From Stramenopiles sp. TOSAG23-2 (Eukaryota; Sar), in contig LT649271.1 in the NCBI GenBank assembly GCA_900128395.1, forward strand, positions 1-47,740: a DNA stretch of 47,740 nt, given 5' to 3'. Positions 31,115-41,120 of this stretch are shown here, piece by piece. A program made the translations under genes and the position numbers. Position 1 is the stretch's first letter; the number at the start of each line of letters is the position of its first letter. The notes beneath the pieces are model-generated. The model searched no databases. It had not been told where the DNA came from and worked only from the letters and a program-made list of their open reading frames with translations.

Positions 31115-31719
31115 TTATTGTAAATTCATCTTTTTATTTGCATTGAACCATGGCAATTCACTCTCTAAACTTTTTGCTTCTTTTCTATTAATATTTGTAT
31201 TATCTGTACTGCCTTGAAGGAACATTGTATTCATAAACTCTTTTTTCTTTCCTCCATCAGTCAACATATTTGGTATTTTACTTTTACTTGATCGTGAAAA
31301 TAAATTTCTACTAGATGAATCATCATCACTTTTAACTTGTCTTGTATTTGGTTTTAGTGGTTCCATAACTGGAGTCTTTGGTATAATAGGTTCAGGCGTA
31401 TCTACCACCGGATGGTCTGGTTTTATGTATGGCATCTCTTTGATATGTATAGAAAATCCTCTACTCCATTGTTACATTTGCATGTCATAGTTTTATTATC
31501 AAATTCACCATTACCATTAGTACAATCTGTATAATTTTGCGTAATATCAGTTACCATATTTCGTCTAAAATCAGCCATGGCGTTGTAATGGTCTGTACTC
31601 CATTTCGTCTTAATCTTTTTAATACGTTCTTGTTTATTTACTTGCTCATTTCTTTTCGCCTCTTGTGCTTTTTCTTTCATTTCAAGCGCTGCATCTCTCT
31701 TTACATTTTGTTCATACTG
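31115..31719 (-). pseudogene. Frameshifted gene with EGF-like cysteine segment
   Basis: Two overlapping frames, 31423-31719 and 31115-31435. The first encodes a Lys/Glu-rich helix, then NYTDCTNGNGEFDN and TMTCKCNNG, a short Cys/Gly pattern like an EGF-type or disulfide loop. The second encodes a Pro-rich and Ser/Lys-rich tail. The frames are offset by -1 and overlap in about 45 nt containing GGATTTTC; one base missing from the T run would explain the break. The 5' end has no ATG: the frame opens after CATTGCAG, a good 3' splice site, and an upstream exon beginning at an ATG near 31943 with a GT donor at 31891 is possible, though phase does not fit this acceptor. Product not recognised. Confidence 0.5.
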
Positions 31720-31943
31720 CAATGAGGAGTGGAACGATATATATGCATTGATATACTTTCATCATGAACTTTTCTTCAACGGGGAATATATTATATCTAT
31801 ATATATATATATATATCTTTTGTTATTTGTTCTGTACTAATGTATGTATGTACACATCTATTCATATTTTATATATCGATATATCTAATACCTCCCTTCT
31901 TTTTTAGCTGATTTGCATTCATCATCGATATTTCTTCCTTCAT

Positions 31944-32307
31944 TTCCCAAAATGACTATACGACAGTTTCGTACTTAATACTGATGTTTGATAGAAAGAT
32001 ATTAGTATATAAATAACACCAAGGCTATTAGGTCAACAAATCTAAATCTAAATCAAGTGTTCTAGTGTTCTGTGAAGAACGTTAAATTTAAGGTTTTTCA
32101 TCGATTTAGTATATATATAGCATTTAATATTATTCTGGCTATCTGGCTATCTGTAAGTGCCTAAAAATTCTCTTCTTCTTCTTCTTCTAGGAAATGGAAT
32201 GGCTAAAATAATTTGATTAAAAATGAGGAAAAATATTGATAGATAGATGAACGTATATACATAGACGAGATAGATTTTATTGTCATCATATTGTAAACAA
32301 GAAAAAT
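31944..32307. other. Divergent promoter region
   Basis: Upstream of the SGPP-like gene (plus) and of the possible first exon of the frameshifted minus-strand gene. It contains a TTC run near 32170-32188. No gene seen. Confidence 0.5.
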
Positions 32308-33885
32308 ATGGCGTTTTTATTTTTACCGACGATACATAACTCATTGTTTAACCAATCAAAAGATGCCGTTGCTGTAATAAATTCGATGCAAAAGGGTAGC
32401 AGCAGTAGTGGTAGTAGTAGTAGTAGTAATGGGAACCAAAAACCATCACCAATATTAGACGCATTTTGCACCTCTATTGTCAAATTAGTTATCTTATTTC
32501 AAATGAATAGATATATTTTTTACATCGCTTGTGCCATTTATTGGGGAATAGATGAAACGTTTGGGCAACATTTGATTTGCTGCTGGGCGTTGGGTGTATT
32601 TGTATCCCATTATATGAAAGATTTATTAATGATTCCACGTTTAGTGAAACCTAGGTTAAGTCAAGAATATTGTAAGAAAATGTGGAAAACCAATAATGTT
32701 AATTTTGACTCTTGTTGGGATATACCGTACGAACCGGTTGTATCCTTCACGTCAGCTGTTACTTCCGTAGGAACAATCTGCATTCTTCTTTCTCCGGAAA
32801 GTGTTGTGTGGATTATTTTATTGATGTTAGGCTCTATTGGTTTTTCAGCATATTCGTTCTTTCAATTAAATATTACTTCTATTACTAGCATTGTAAGCAG
32901 TTTGTTAGTCGGTATTACCATACCATTTCTATGGATATATTATTTAATAGGTAGTCAATTTAATACAACAAAAAATACTGGTTTAAATCAAAATTATGGT
33001 ATGGTATTTTTAATGGGTAATGATAACACTATTATATACAACGTTACATTTACTTTTGTTGTTGCATTCGTGTTATTATTGGCATATCCAATTCCATTTA
33101 AATATAATTTTTCATTACCATATGTATCGAAATCAATATTCACCGCAACTGGATTTATTATTGGTGTATTGATGCGTGAATATCTTTTTTATAGTGTTGG
33201 TAATACTACTAGTACTAATAATAATAATAACAATATTGGTGAATGTAATCCGTCATATTCAACATTGTATCAAACAACATTTGAATCTGTATTTCTCAGT
33301 ACTAATACAAAAAGTAATGAAAATATATTAAGGCATCACCAAAGAATCAATCATCATATTAATAATAATGATAATTATAATGAAGACAATATAAATCAAC
33401 AAAAATCCTCCGATTGTGTATATATTGGATCATTTAATGCAATATTTGCATTATTTGTAATGACAATGATACAATTTTTTTGTAAGACTGTTTTCGTCCA
33501 AAAATTTAGGTATTCTCAAATGTATGGTGCGTGTTTTCGTCCACGAATAAGTGCAAATGCTACTTCCATCTTGGAAAATTCCGTTCATAAATTAAATCCA
33601 TCGATTGAACGAGCAAGGGAACAATTATATGAATGTAAGCGTTTAAGAAGACAATTTGAAGAAGCTTGTATCGAAATGAAAAAGAAGCAAAGGTTATTAA
33701 TTGGTGGCAACAATAAGCTTTATAACAAAAATAAAGTGAAATCGTTGGAGAAGAAATCATTGTCTGCATATGAATTTATCATTTATGAATATGCAATACC
33801 AACAAATATTTGTAATGGTTTCTTTGATGGATTTATAGCTAGTTTTATCTGTCCATATTTTGTATCGATGATGGGGCGAGTATAG
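32308..33885 (+). CDS. Sphingosine-1-phosphate phosphatase-like membrane protein, catalytically degenerate
   Basis: 525 aa with 8-10 hydrophobic helices. Residues 65-115 (WGIDETFGQHLICCWALGVF, then SHYMKDLLMIPRL) align by pattern with SGPP-type PAP2 phosphatases, where a conserved W-A-L-helix leads to KDxxxxPRP. Here K104 and R111 of the KX6RP motif remain but P is L112. The next expected motif, EYG-PSTHA, corresponds to EPVVSFTSAV (142-151) with no His, and the third motif (S-R-x5-H-x3-D) corresponds to a stretch with neither Arg nor His. It should therefore lack the family's phosphatase activity; a lipid-binding or regulatory role is inference. After a Ser-rich N terminus and an Asn-rich loop, the C-terminal third has a basic helix (RAREQLYECKRLRRQFEEA). 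Intact single exon. Confidence 0.7.
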   Translation: MAFLFLPTIHNSLFNQSKDAVAVINSMQKGSSSSGSSSSSNGNQKPSPILDAFCTSIVKLVILFQMNRYIFYIACAIYWGIDETFGQHLICCWALGVFVSHYMKDLLMIPRLVKPRLSQEYCKKMWKTNNVNFDSCWDIPYEPVVSFTSAVTSVGTICILLSPESVVWIILLMLGSIGFSAYSFFQLNITSITSIVSSLLVGITIPFLWIYYLIGSQFNTTKNTGLNQNYGMVFLMGNDNTIIYNVTFTFVVAFVLLLAYPIPFKYNFSLPYVSKSIFTATGFIIGVLMREYLFYSVGNTTSTNNNNNNIGECNPSYSTLYQTTFESVFLSTNTKSNENILRHHQRINHHINNNDNYNEDNINQQKSSDCVYIGSFNAIFALFVMTMIQFFCKTVFVQKFRYSQMYGACFRPRISANATSILENSVHKLNPSIERAREQLYECKRLRRQFEEACIEMKKKQRLLIGGNNKLYNKNKVKSLEKKSLSAYEFIIYEYAIPTNICNGFFDGFIASFICPYFVSMMGRV

Positions 33886-35339
33886 AAACACTGTGCATGT
33901 GCTTCTTTTTAACTTTAGACACACACATGTAGTATAATACCTCGTATAAGATACTGTGTGGGATTATGTTTGTATATGAATATGTGTTGCATCTTGTGCC
34001 ATTGTACCTTTATATATATATTGTGGAATATTTAAGAGTGTAATAGTAAGGTTTGTACGTAAAATTTCGTATGGTAAATTTTAACATTAATAATTTCAGA
34101 TTAGACTAAATATATTTTTTTAAAAAAAAATATAAAATAAACGCACGTCACTTCCCCAAGCGTGAATAAATTAATAAAACAATAAATACGGCAGCTCTAC
34201 AGCGGATCCTCTCTAGGCAGCTCCCAACCATTGCGGCACATTGCAGCACATTCTGACACACTCTGTCCAAAGGCCTTGATTTTTAAAGTAATTTTAAAAA
34301 TGAAAAAATATTATATGCTTTTAATTCAAACATGGTATTTGCAACTGGTGAAAATTTTAATTGGGACGAATAATATATATGATAATATACATCAATATTT
34401 TAAAGATTTTTAATTTATAAAAATTTAAAAAAATTAAATTGTGTACATATTTAATTTTTTTTATATAATATTTTAAATATATTTTTTAATTATATATATG
34501 CAATCTCTCTCTTGTCCAATACACACTACGAAGCTCGTAATTATATGTATATATATACCCGGTATATATTCACTCTCATTCAAATAAAATATTTAATTGC
34601 ATGGATATGGTGGTGTAATTTATAAATTATATAAATATTTTTGAAAATTGCACTTTTTTTTCTATAAATTTAATTCTAATCGTTTTAATCTAAGAATACA
34701 ATTTATTTTCAAAAATAAATATAAACCATGCAAATATATATATTGAATCTATGCGTGTATTATATTGTATATCTTAATATATACATAAATATATATATAT
34801 ATATATATATTATAAGTGTGTGTCGGTATGTATGTATGTGTCGTCGATATAAAATGTTTTCCCTCCATCCTTTTTTTTCTTTTTTTTTTTTTAAATTTTT
34901 TTTCTTTTTTTTTAAATTACGCGATTGTTACGTTTGATATTATTATATTGATATTGTATTTAATTTTGGGACTTTCTATACATGTGGAGATCTTCTTCTT
35001 GCGTTGTTTCTTTTATTTAATAGTATATATGAAGTATTTTTTTTATTTATCTGTATTCTTCTTTTGAATTTTATATTTCTTGTATGTGTATTATTATTAT
35101 CTATATCTGCCTTTATAATATATATATATATATATTTCATCTAAGTTGGTTATGATACTATTTATTTTCCATCAGCGAGAAACTTTAGTTTTATCTTTAT
35201 CTTTAAAATTCTTTAAATCTATATATCTATCAAGTTTCATAACAAATGGTTTGGTATACTGTATCAAGGAAGTCAAGCAAATAGAAAATTATACCTTTGT
35301 AGATTTTTTGCTTTTCCTTTGCGAATGAGTATCCCTTGG
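33886..35339. other. 1.45-kb AT-rich intergenic region
   Basis: 3' flank of the SGPP-like gene, a GC-richer patch (about 34190-34275) and long AT/T tracts (34795-34812, 34870-34915). From about 35300 a pyrimidine tract leads to a candidate 3' splice site at 35338-35339. No upstream exon could be identified with confidence. Confidence 0.55.
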
Positions 35340-35733
35340 TGCACCAGGTGCAGCGGATGCCATTGCTACTGCTGACATAGTACCATATTTAGGTCGTACA
35401 GCAAAATATTTGAGACGTGAAATTTTAATGAATCCATTATATGAAGACTTTAGAAAAAATGCACCAAATTACAAAATTAAAAATATGATGCCAAAAGTAG
35501 CAAAGTTAACAAACAAGAAAAAGAAGAAGAAGAAATTACCAGATGTGAAGAAATTAATTGATGCAAAAATGTCGAAAGCAACACTCCCTATGAAATTGAT
35601 GAAGAAACAGTTAGAAAATTCAAATAGTGCTACTAAGCAAGCAGAAAATGTTGTTAATGGTGTTCCAGAATTGAAGAAACAATCCCTAATTGCACAAAAA
35701 AAGCAATCAGAAAATGAGATAGCAATGAAATAA
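35340..35733 (+). CDS. Terminal exon of an unidentified Lys-rich protein
   Basis: A frame with no usable ATG runs from the candidate acceptor (ttttttgcttttcctttgcg then AATGAG|) to TAA at 35733. It reads SLGAPGAADAIATADIVPYL, then GRTAKYLRREILMNPLYEDF, and a very basic tail with a KKKKKKK run and Gln/Asn/Lys-rich end. An in-frame TGA lies just upstream of the acceptor, so the 5' part must come from another exon. The pattern of an Ala/Gly-rich segment followed by a Lys-rich helix suggests a nucleic-acid or ribosome-associated protein, but I do not recognise it. The internal ATG at 35428 would give a shorter product lacking the most protein-like part. Confidence 0.5.
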
Positions 35734-36031
35734 AAATACTGTCTCTTCGCCATAATAAGAGAGAAAGAGAGAGAGAAAACGTTTTTTATAACAAAGAAGA
35801 TCTTCGATATAGAGAAAATAAAATGGTGTTTTTAAATGATACGACGAGTATCATATTTACGTCCTCAATATTAGGTAATATGGTACCATACGAATCGTAT
35901 CATATCATACTAATATCATATCATACCGAATACTTCGTACACGCCTTCAGTACAAACTCTACTTTTTTATAAATGTGACGAATTTCTCGTCACACCTCCC
36001 AAAATAATATTTCTCACCCTCTTCTAATTCT
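35734..36031. other. Convergent 3' region rich in GTATSATA motifs
   Basis: Short spacer between the Lys-rich exon and the HECT ligase gene, with several overlapping tatcata/tatgata sequences and a GA run near 35758-35775. No gene seen. Confidence 0.6.
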
Positions 36032-39000
36032 TCATTGCAATCCAAATCCACTTGCATTTTCAATTGCAACTAATAATAGTCGCTTTAATTTTAATTTACT
36101 ATCATACTCTGGCAAAAGTAATGTGTTGAAACAAGTTGCACTGGTTGGAAGTGACACTTTATCTGGCCCATTTCGTTGTATCTTAAATTTAGGCTCGAGA
36201 TTTTTTAAACCACCAATAGGTGCACGATCAGCACCAGTACAAAATCGTAAAAACTTTTTCTTTTGCTCAAAATCGAAATTATGTAAAACTTCCCATAGTT
36301 TCTTAATATATGGATGTTCTTTACTAAAACCACCTTCGTATGTAGAATGTTCCTCAAGTTGCTTAAAATCCAACTCTATCTCTCCTTCTACTAAGCCTTC
36401 TAATTCTTTTGGCGTAAATAAATGCAATGCCTTTCCATCAACAACTTTTAAGAATCCCGTTGCAAAATGTTCAAATTGATCTTTAATTGAATCATGTAAA
36501 ATAAATTGAACATATTTATCTATATACTCGTGTTTATTGTCGCTTGTCACAGATATATTCGCACCATTTTCAATTAAGTCATGTTTTACTTCAACGCCCA
36601 AATTTGTTTTGTATGTAACTTCAAAGCATAAACAAAAAATATCTTCAACATCGTCCCCATCGTAATCACGCAATTGTTTCAAACCATTGTATATAAATTT
36701 GTCAATTGTCTTTAAATCATGTAATGAAAAATCATCGAACCCTAATAATTTTTTATACACAATTTGAGGGAAATGCAAATCAAGTATAACACTGTTATAC
36801 ACTGCTAATCCTGCTAATAAACCAACTAAATAATAAACATCTTTTCCTTCTACTTCATTTAAATTTTCGTCTTCGCTATCGATTTTGCCAACACTGGTAA
36901 ACCAGAAACAGCTATCATCACCAACAACTTTCCAATGTCCGAAATTCGGATCAAATAGTTTCTCTGTCAATAAGGAAAAATATTCACGTTTCACACCACC
37001 TGCGTCAACACCATCTTCTCGATAGAATTTCACCTTCAATGGTTTGCGCAGATCTTCATCTCTTAACTTGCCCGCTATCGATATGCTATCTTCCATGATA
37101 TGGCTACGACGTATTTGTATTCCTAAAAACTTAGTTTCGAGTTGCATGTTTCTCATTGAACGCACCATTGCATTTTGCATTGCATCATGCATCCTCAAAT
37201 TAGATTCAACAAATAAAATTCGACGTTTAACATTTGGATTTAATAAAAAACTGTATTTACAAAACGTAAAAGTTGATCCATGCCCTTGTTCATCTGTAAC
37301 CCAAGACCAATAATCTTTTGCAAAATATTGATATGATAATTTTGCTGTAAAATCTGTATAAAATATATGATCTTCTATCATTGCACCATCATTAGCATCA
37401 TCTATTGAAGATTTAGCTTTATGTAAACATGATAAAAATTCAACAATGCCTAATGCCACACCGTCTTTGTCTACGGCACTTCGCCCTTGTATTTTCATCT
37501 CGTTGGAAAACAACCATACCAATTGTTTAATTTGTACTTCAACAATGTCCTTAGGGATATTTTGGATAAAACTCTCTGCTAACACTTTCAACGCTAATGG
37601 TTTCATTTTAACAAAAAGGTGGCAAATTTTCAAATATTGATTTGACCATTTATTGCCTACGGTTCTATTCATATACAATGGATTTAATAGCAATATAACT
37701 ATACAACGTACTTCCTGTAATTTATTTGCATTATTAATCACATCTTCAATGCGTAATAAGCCGTTGTGTGTAGCATTGTAAATAGTATTTTCGATTTCAA
37801 TGTTTTTGGAATATGTTTCATATAATTCTTTAATATCGCTATAATTTATGGTTGATTTTCTATTGATGAAACAAACATTCAAAGCAGCTGGATTTGAAAA
37901 TAATTCTAACATTTGCTGTATAGCTGCTTCAAAACTATTAGATCTACTGCAATTTCTTGCTACAATCCGAAAGTAGGACAAATTCAATGCCTGTACTAAT
38001 TTTCGTTTCGGTATCATTGAATCCGATCTTTTGGCTCTATTTACAGGTTTATTATTTGTTCTAGCATCAGTAGTATCGCCAGAAAATAAGCCCAATATGC
38101 TTTTCGCGCTATTTTGCGATGACGGGTGGCAAATGATGTACTTTTTGTCGCCTCCAGCTGCAATTTCTGCCACGTTGCCCTTAATTTTAAGTTTTCCATT
38201 ATCAACACCTAAACAATATACATTACCACTCTCTGTTGCAACAATTGATTCTTTATTGTTGCATGTTACATGCGTAAATTTTAATGTTGAATCGTTGCTG
38301 TCATTGCTTTTATCTAGTGCATCTAAATTTAACAATGTTGGTACTTTCAGACACTGTTGAAATTTTCCAACACTGTTTGATAATGCTAATTGAGAGTAAA
38401 TATTGCTGCCACATCCATATAGTTTGCCACGCTCCGTTACAAAACAAGAATGATAAGACCCGGCACTAACTACAACTACCTTATCAGCTAGCTTCTCCAA
38501 TTCCAATTTAAATCTTTTCAACAAGCATGGATACGATTTATAAGTTAAATTGGATAAACTATGTTCCTGAGTCAAACCCAACTGTCCATGTGAATTGCTT
38601 CCCCATGTAAAACAACCATTTTTCAATGTAGTAGCAACTACGTGATATTTACCGACATCAATATCAACAACTGCATACATTGTTAACCCAGATACATGTT
38701 CCATTTTAAAACGATTTCTACGTTTTTTATCTCCCAAACCCAATGCACCGCCATAATATTTACCTGCTGACCAAACTTGTCCTAAATTAGTCAATAAAAT
38801 AGTAAAATTATTGCCACATTTAATTTGTACAGGTTGTCCAGCATGTTGTTTTATCATAACTTTATACGGATGGTATATTTCATACGTATCATCCATTCCT
38901 TCATCTCCATCTTCTATCAAATCCTTTCTATTATTTTCTTTTCCATGAGCAAGTTGACCAAACTCATTTGATCCAAACGTTAAAACAACATTTGTAGTTG

Positions 39001-40543
39001 TCAATACTGCGGTGTGATTATATCCACAACTAACTTGGCTTATACGCACAGCGACTAATGATTCGATTAATGATGGCTTTGGCACATATAAAACTCGTTG
39101 TTCTTCTTCAATCATCCTATTCTCAACATCCTTTTGACTCCCATCGTCATTATTTATGGATGGGATAACAGGGCGTGGATAGATCTTTCCAAATTCATAT
39201 TTTTGTACATATATATAATCCTCGTCTAATGTTGCCGCATGGCGTCTGTTCTGGTACAATAACTTTAAATGATTACGTTGAAAGCCTTTTGCTGGATCAG
39301 CTCTGACTGCATGGCACATTCCAGACCATGCTAATTCAGGGACACTACCATTTGTTCGTTTTGCTAACAATTGCATTTCCTTCAGATTAATAAATCCATC
39401 TTTGTCTTCATCAGAACTATCAAATATCAAATCGATCACGTGTGCCTTATTTTTCAATATTATAGTATTTAATTGATGTTTAACACGCACCAATGACAAT
39501 TTTTCGTGTAATTCAAAAAATTGCTCAAATGTTAAACCCTCTTCCTCTGCTACATTTGCTAATTTACATAGCAGTTTATACTTCTCCATGTTACGATTAT
39601 TCATTTTTATAAGTAAGTCGACGCCTACATCAACACCATATAATGAATGCAACATATTCGCAAATCCATTGTAATCAATTTTATTGAGTTTTGATTTCGA
39701 TGTATATATGTTGAAGATTATATATGTATATAACTTCAACTCGTAATCCAATAATTCTTTTTTTCTTCCCCCAATACTTCTACTACTACTACTACTTTGA
39801 TCTGAATCTTTATCCATGCATAAACAATTCATAAAATTATCACCCCAACCATACAATTGACCAGAGCTAGTTAGAGCTACGGTGCGATCGCCAGTCGTTT
39901 CAATTTGAGTTATTGTCGATGGTAATAACATTTCATTGATGTGAGATGTATTACAATCATATTCATAGACAAGAATTTCTGTTTCAGAAGACTCTTTTGA
40001 TATTGGTGTATTACTAAAAAATTGCGATCGATTACCATCCCTTATATCGTTATCATTTATCCGTTCTTCCTCTGGAATTGTATCGATGTTTGTTTGATAA
40101 AATTCATCTAAAAACGTTTCTAATAATATTGAATCTTGTCGTGATATTGGCGGTGCTTGAACTTTACTTAAAAGATTTTTTGTTGAGGAATGTCCGATAT
40201 TAGGATTTGCAAATGTTCCAGAACTACTGATATTCTTATTATTATTAGCTTGAATAGTACTACCATTGTTGTTGCTGGTGTTGTTGTTGCGTTCTAATTT
40301 CGGTGATAGAAATGCATCCCTTCCTGATACATTGCTGCCAATATCATCGTCGCTTACAAAAAAATTGTCCAGCTCTTCATTTAAAAAACTGCTTTGTTGT
40401 CGTGCTAATAATCTTGGTGCTAATAAATTATTTTCCTCTAATGCTTCATTTAACGCATCATTTAAATGATCTTCTGTATTTCTTCGCGCAAGCAACCGTG
40501 GTGGCTGCAGGTCATTATCGTTGTTCGTGTTGTTGTTGTTCAT
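36032..40543 (-). CDS. HERC-like E3 ubiquitin ligase: RCC1 repeats, EF-hand, HECT domain
   Basis: 1503 aa. An Asn/Ser-rich N terminus carries duplicated LLAR segments (about 10-50). A first RCC1-type blade (TTGDRTVALTSSGQLYGWGD) lies at about 207-228, then a helical insert with an EF-hand near 371-386 (DSSDEDKDGFINLKEM). RCC1 repeats resume at about 500-815 (CGYNHTAVLTTTNVVLTFGS, GKYHVVATTLKNGCFTWGSN, AGSYHSCFVTERGKLYGCGS). The C-terminal HECT domain (about 1130-1500) includes FYREDGVDAGGVKREYFSLL, VGLLAGLAVYNSVILDLHFP and the catalytic Cys in LPTSATCFNTL, 33 residues from the end. HECT ligases accept ubiquitin on this Cys. RCC1-HECT architecture is that of HERC proteins; the EF-hand inside the blade region suggests Ca2+ control. 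ATG 40541-40543 was chosen because upstream codons are AT-derived leader. Confidence 0.9.
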   Translation of the reverse strand: MNNNNTNNDNDLQPPRLLARRNTEDHLNDALNEALEENNLLAPRLLARQQSSFLNEELDNFFVSDDDIGSNVSGRDAFLSPKLERNNNTSNNNGSTIQANNNKNISSSGTFANPNIGHSSTKNLLSKVQAPPISRQDSILLETFLDEFYQTNIDTIPEEERINDNDIRDGNRSQFFSNTPISKESSETEILVYEYDCNTSHINEMLLPSTITQIETTGDRTVALTSSGQLYGWGDNFMNCLCMDKDSDQSSSSSRSIGGRKKELLDYELKLYTYIIFNIYTSKSKLNKIDYNGFANMLHSLYGVDVGVDLLIKMNNRNMEKYKLLCKLANVAEEEGLTFEQFFELHEKLSLVRVKHQLNTIILKNKAHVIDLIFDSSDEDKDGFINLKEMQLLAKRTNGSVPELAWSGMCHAVRADPAKGFQRNHLKLLYQNRRHAATLDEDYIYVQKYEFGKIYPRPVIPSINNDDGSQKDVENRMIEEEQRVLYVPKPSLIESLVAVRISQVSCGYNHTAVLTTTNVVLTFGSNEFGQLAHGKENNRKDLIEDGDEGMDDTYEIYHPYKVMIKQHAGQPVQIKCGNNFTILLTNLGQVWSAGKYYGGALGLGDKKRRNRFKMEHVSGLTMYAVVDIDVGKYHVVATTLKNGCFTWGSNSHGQLGLTQEHSLSNLTYKSYPCLLKRFKLELEKLADKVVVVSAGSYHSCFVTERGKLYGCGSNIYSQLALSNSVGKFQQCLKVPTLLNLDALDKSNDSNDSTLKFTHVTCNNKESIVATESGNVYCLGVDNGKLKIKGNVAEIAAGGDKKYIICHPSSQNSAKSILGLFSGDTTDARTNNKPVNRAKRSDSMIPKRKLVQALNLSYFRIVARNCSRSNSFEAAIQQMLELFSNPAALNVCFINRKSTINYSDIKELYETYSKNIEIENTIYNATHNGLLRIEDVINNANKLQEVRCIVILLLNPLYMNRTVGNKWSNQYLKICHLFVKMKPLALKVLAESFIQNIPKDIVEVQIKQLVWLFSNEMKIQGRSAVDKDGVALGIVEFLSCLHKAKSSIDDANDGAMIEDHIFYTDFTAKLSYQYFAKDYWSWVTDEQGHGSTFTFCKYSFLLNPNVKRRILFVESNLRMHDAMQNAMVRSMRNMQLETKFLGIQIRRSHIMEDSISIAGKLRDEDLRKPLKVKFYREDGVDAGGVKREYFSLLTEKLFDPNFGHWKVVGDDSCFWFTSVGKIDSEDENLNEVEGKDVYYLVGLLAGLAVYNSVILDLHFPQIVYKKLLGFDDFSLHDLKTIDKFIYNGLKQLRDYDGDDVEDIFCLCFEVTYKTNLGVEVKHDLIENGANISVTSDNKHEYIDKYVQFILHDSIKDQFEHFATGFLKVVDGKALHLFTPKELEGLVEGEIELDFKQLEEHSTYEGGFSKEHPYIKKLWEVLHNFDFEQKKKFLRFCTGADRAPIGGLKNLEPKFKIQRNGPDKVSLPTSATCFNTLLLPEYDSKLKLKRLLLVAIENASGFGLQ

Positions 40544-41120
40544 GTCTCTTTTGTACGGTTGTGTATATACATATATATATATCTCAGAATAAGCTGTTAT
40601 GTTTACAATATACGAAGGATTCATGTATTCAATATTAGTCAAAAAAAACCAACATTTGTGCATTTTAAAATTTATATATATACTTGTGCACCTAAAAATC
40701 ACAAAAAGCAAAAAAAATCAATTTTTCGGAAATGTCGTATCTGTAATATTACGAACAACATGTTTGAAGTCCTGGAAATGGAAAATCGGGCGGTAGAAAA
40801 TAGAAAAGAAGAAAAGCCTGGAAAGCACAAAAGAAGAAAAAATCGCTTCAACCACACAATTCATTTATGCAGTTGCTTGTAATACATGTAGCAACTTAAA
40901 CTACATTTATGTATTTATTTAATTAGAACAACAAATATAGAAATGTAAAACTATATATGCACATCATATCAACAAGATTGTCGTCTACAAAACAACCAGT
41001 AACATATATTATATTATATATGTATATATTAGTTTCTTGACATTATATTCATACCACTGTACATATTATATAGGTAGTTGAATAATTCAATCACGCAAAT
41101 ATACTATACAACTACAAAAA
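40544..41120. other. Divergent promoter region (HECT ligase and AlkB-like)
   Basis: AT-rich, with a slightly purine-rich block at 40745-40850. Open frames here are low-complexity. No gene seen. Confidence 0.55.

Noticed and set aside
34190-34275. GC-richer patch considered as a tRNA gene
   Set aside because: No cloverleaf, no T-loop GTTC(A/G)A or paired acceptor stem could be found by eye.
40544-40711. 56-codon N-terminal extension of the HECT ligase
   Set aside because: Begins at TTG and is AT-derived; the first convincing start is the ATG at 40541-40543, though internal upstream ATGs exist at codons 17 and 30.
40466-40882. 138-codon plus-strand frame
   Set aside because: Antisense to the HECT ligase 5' end and its leader; no homology pattern.
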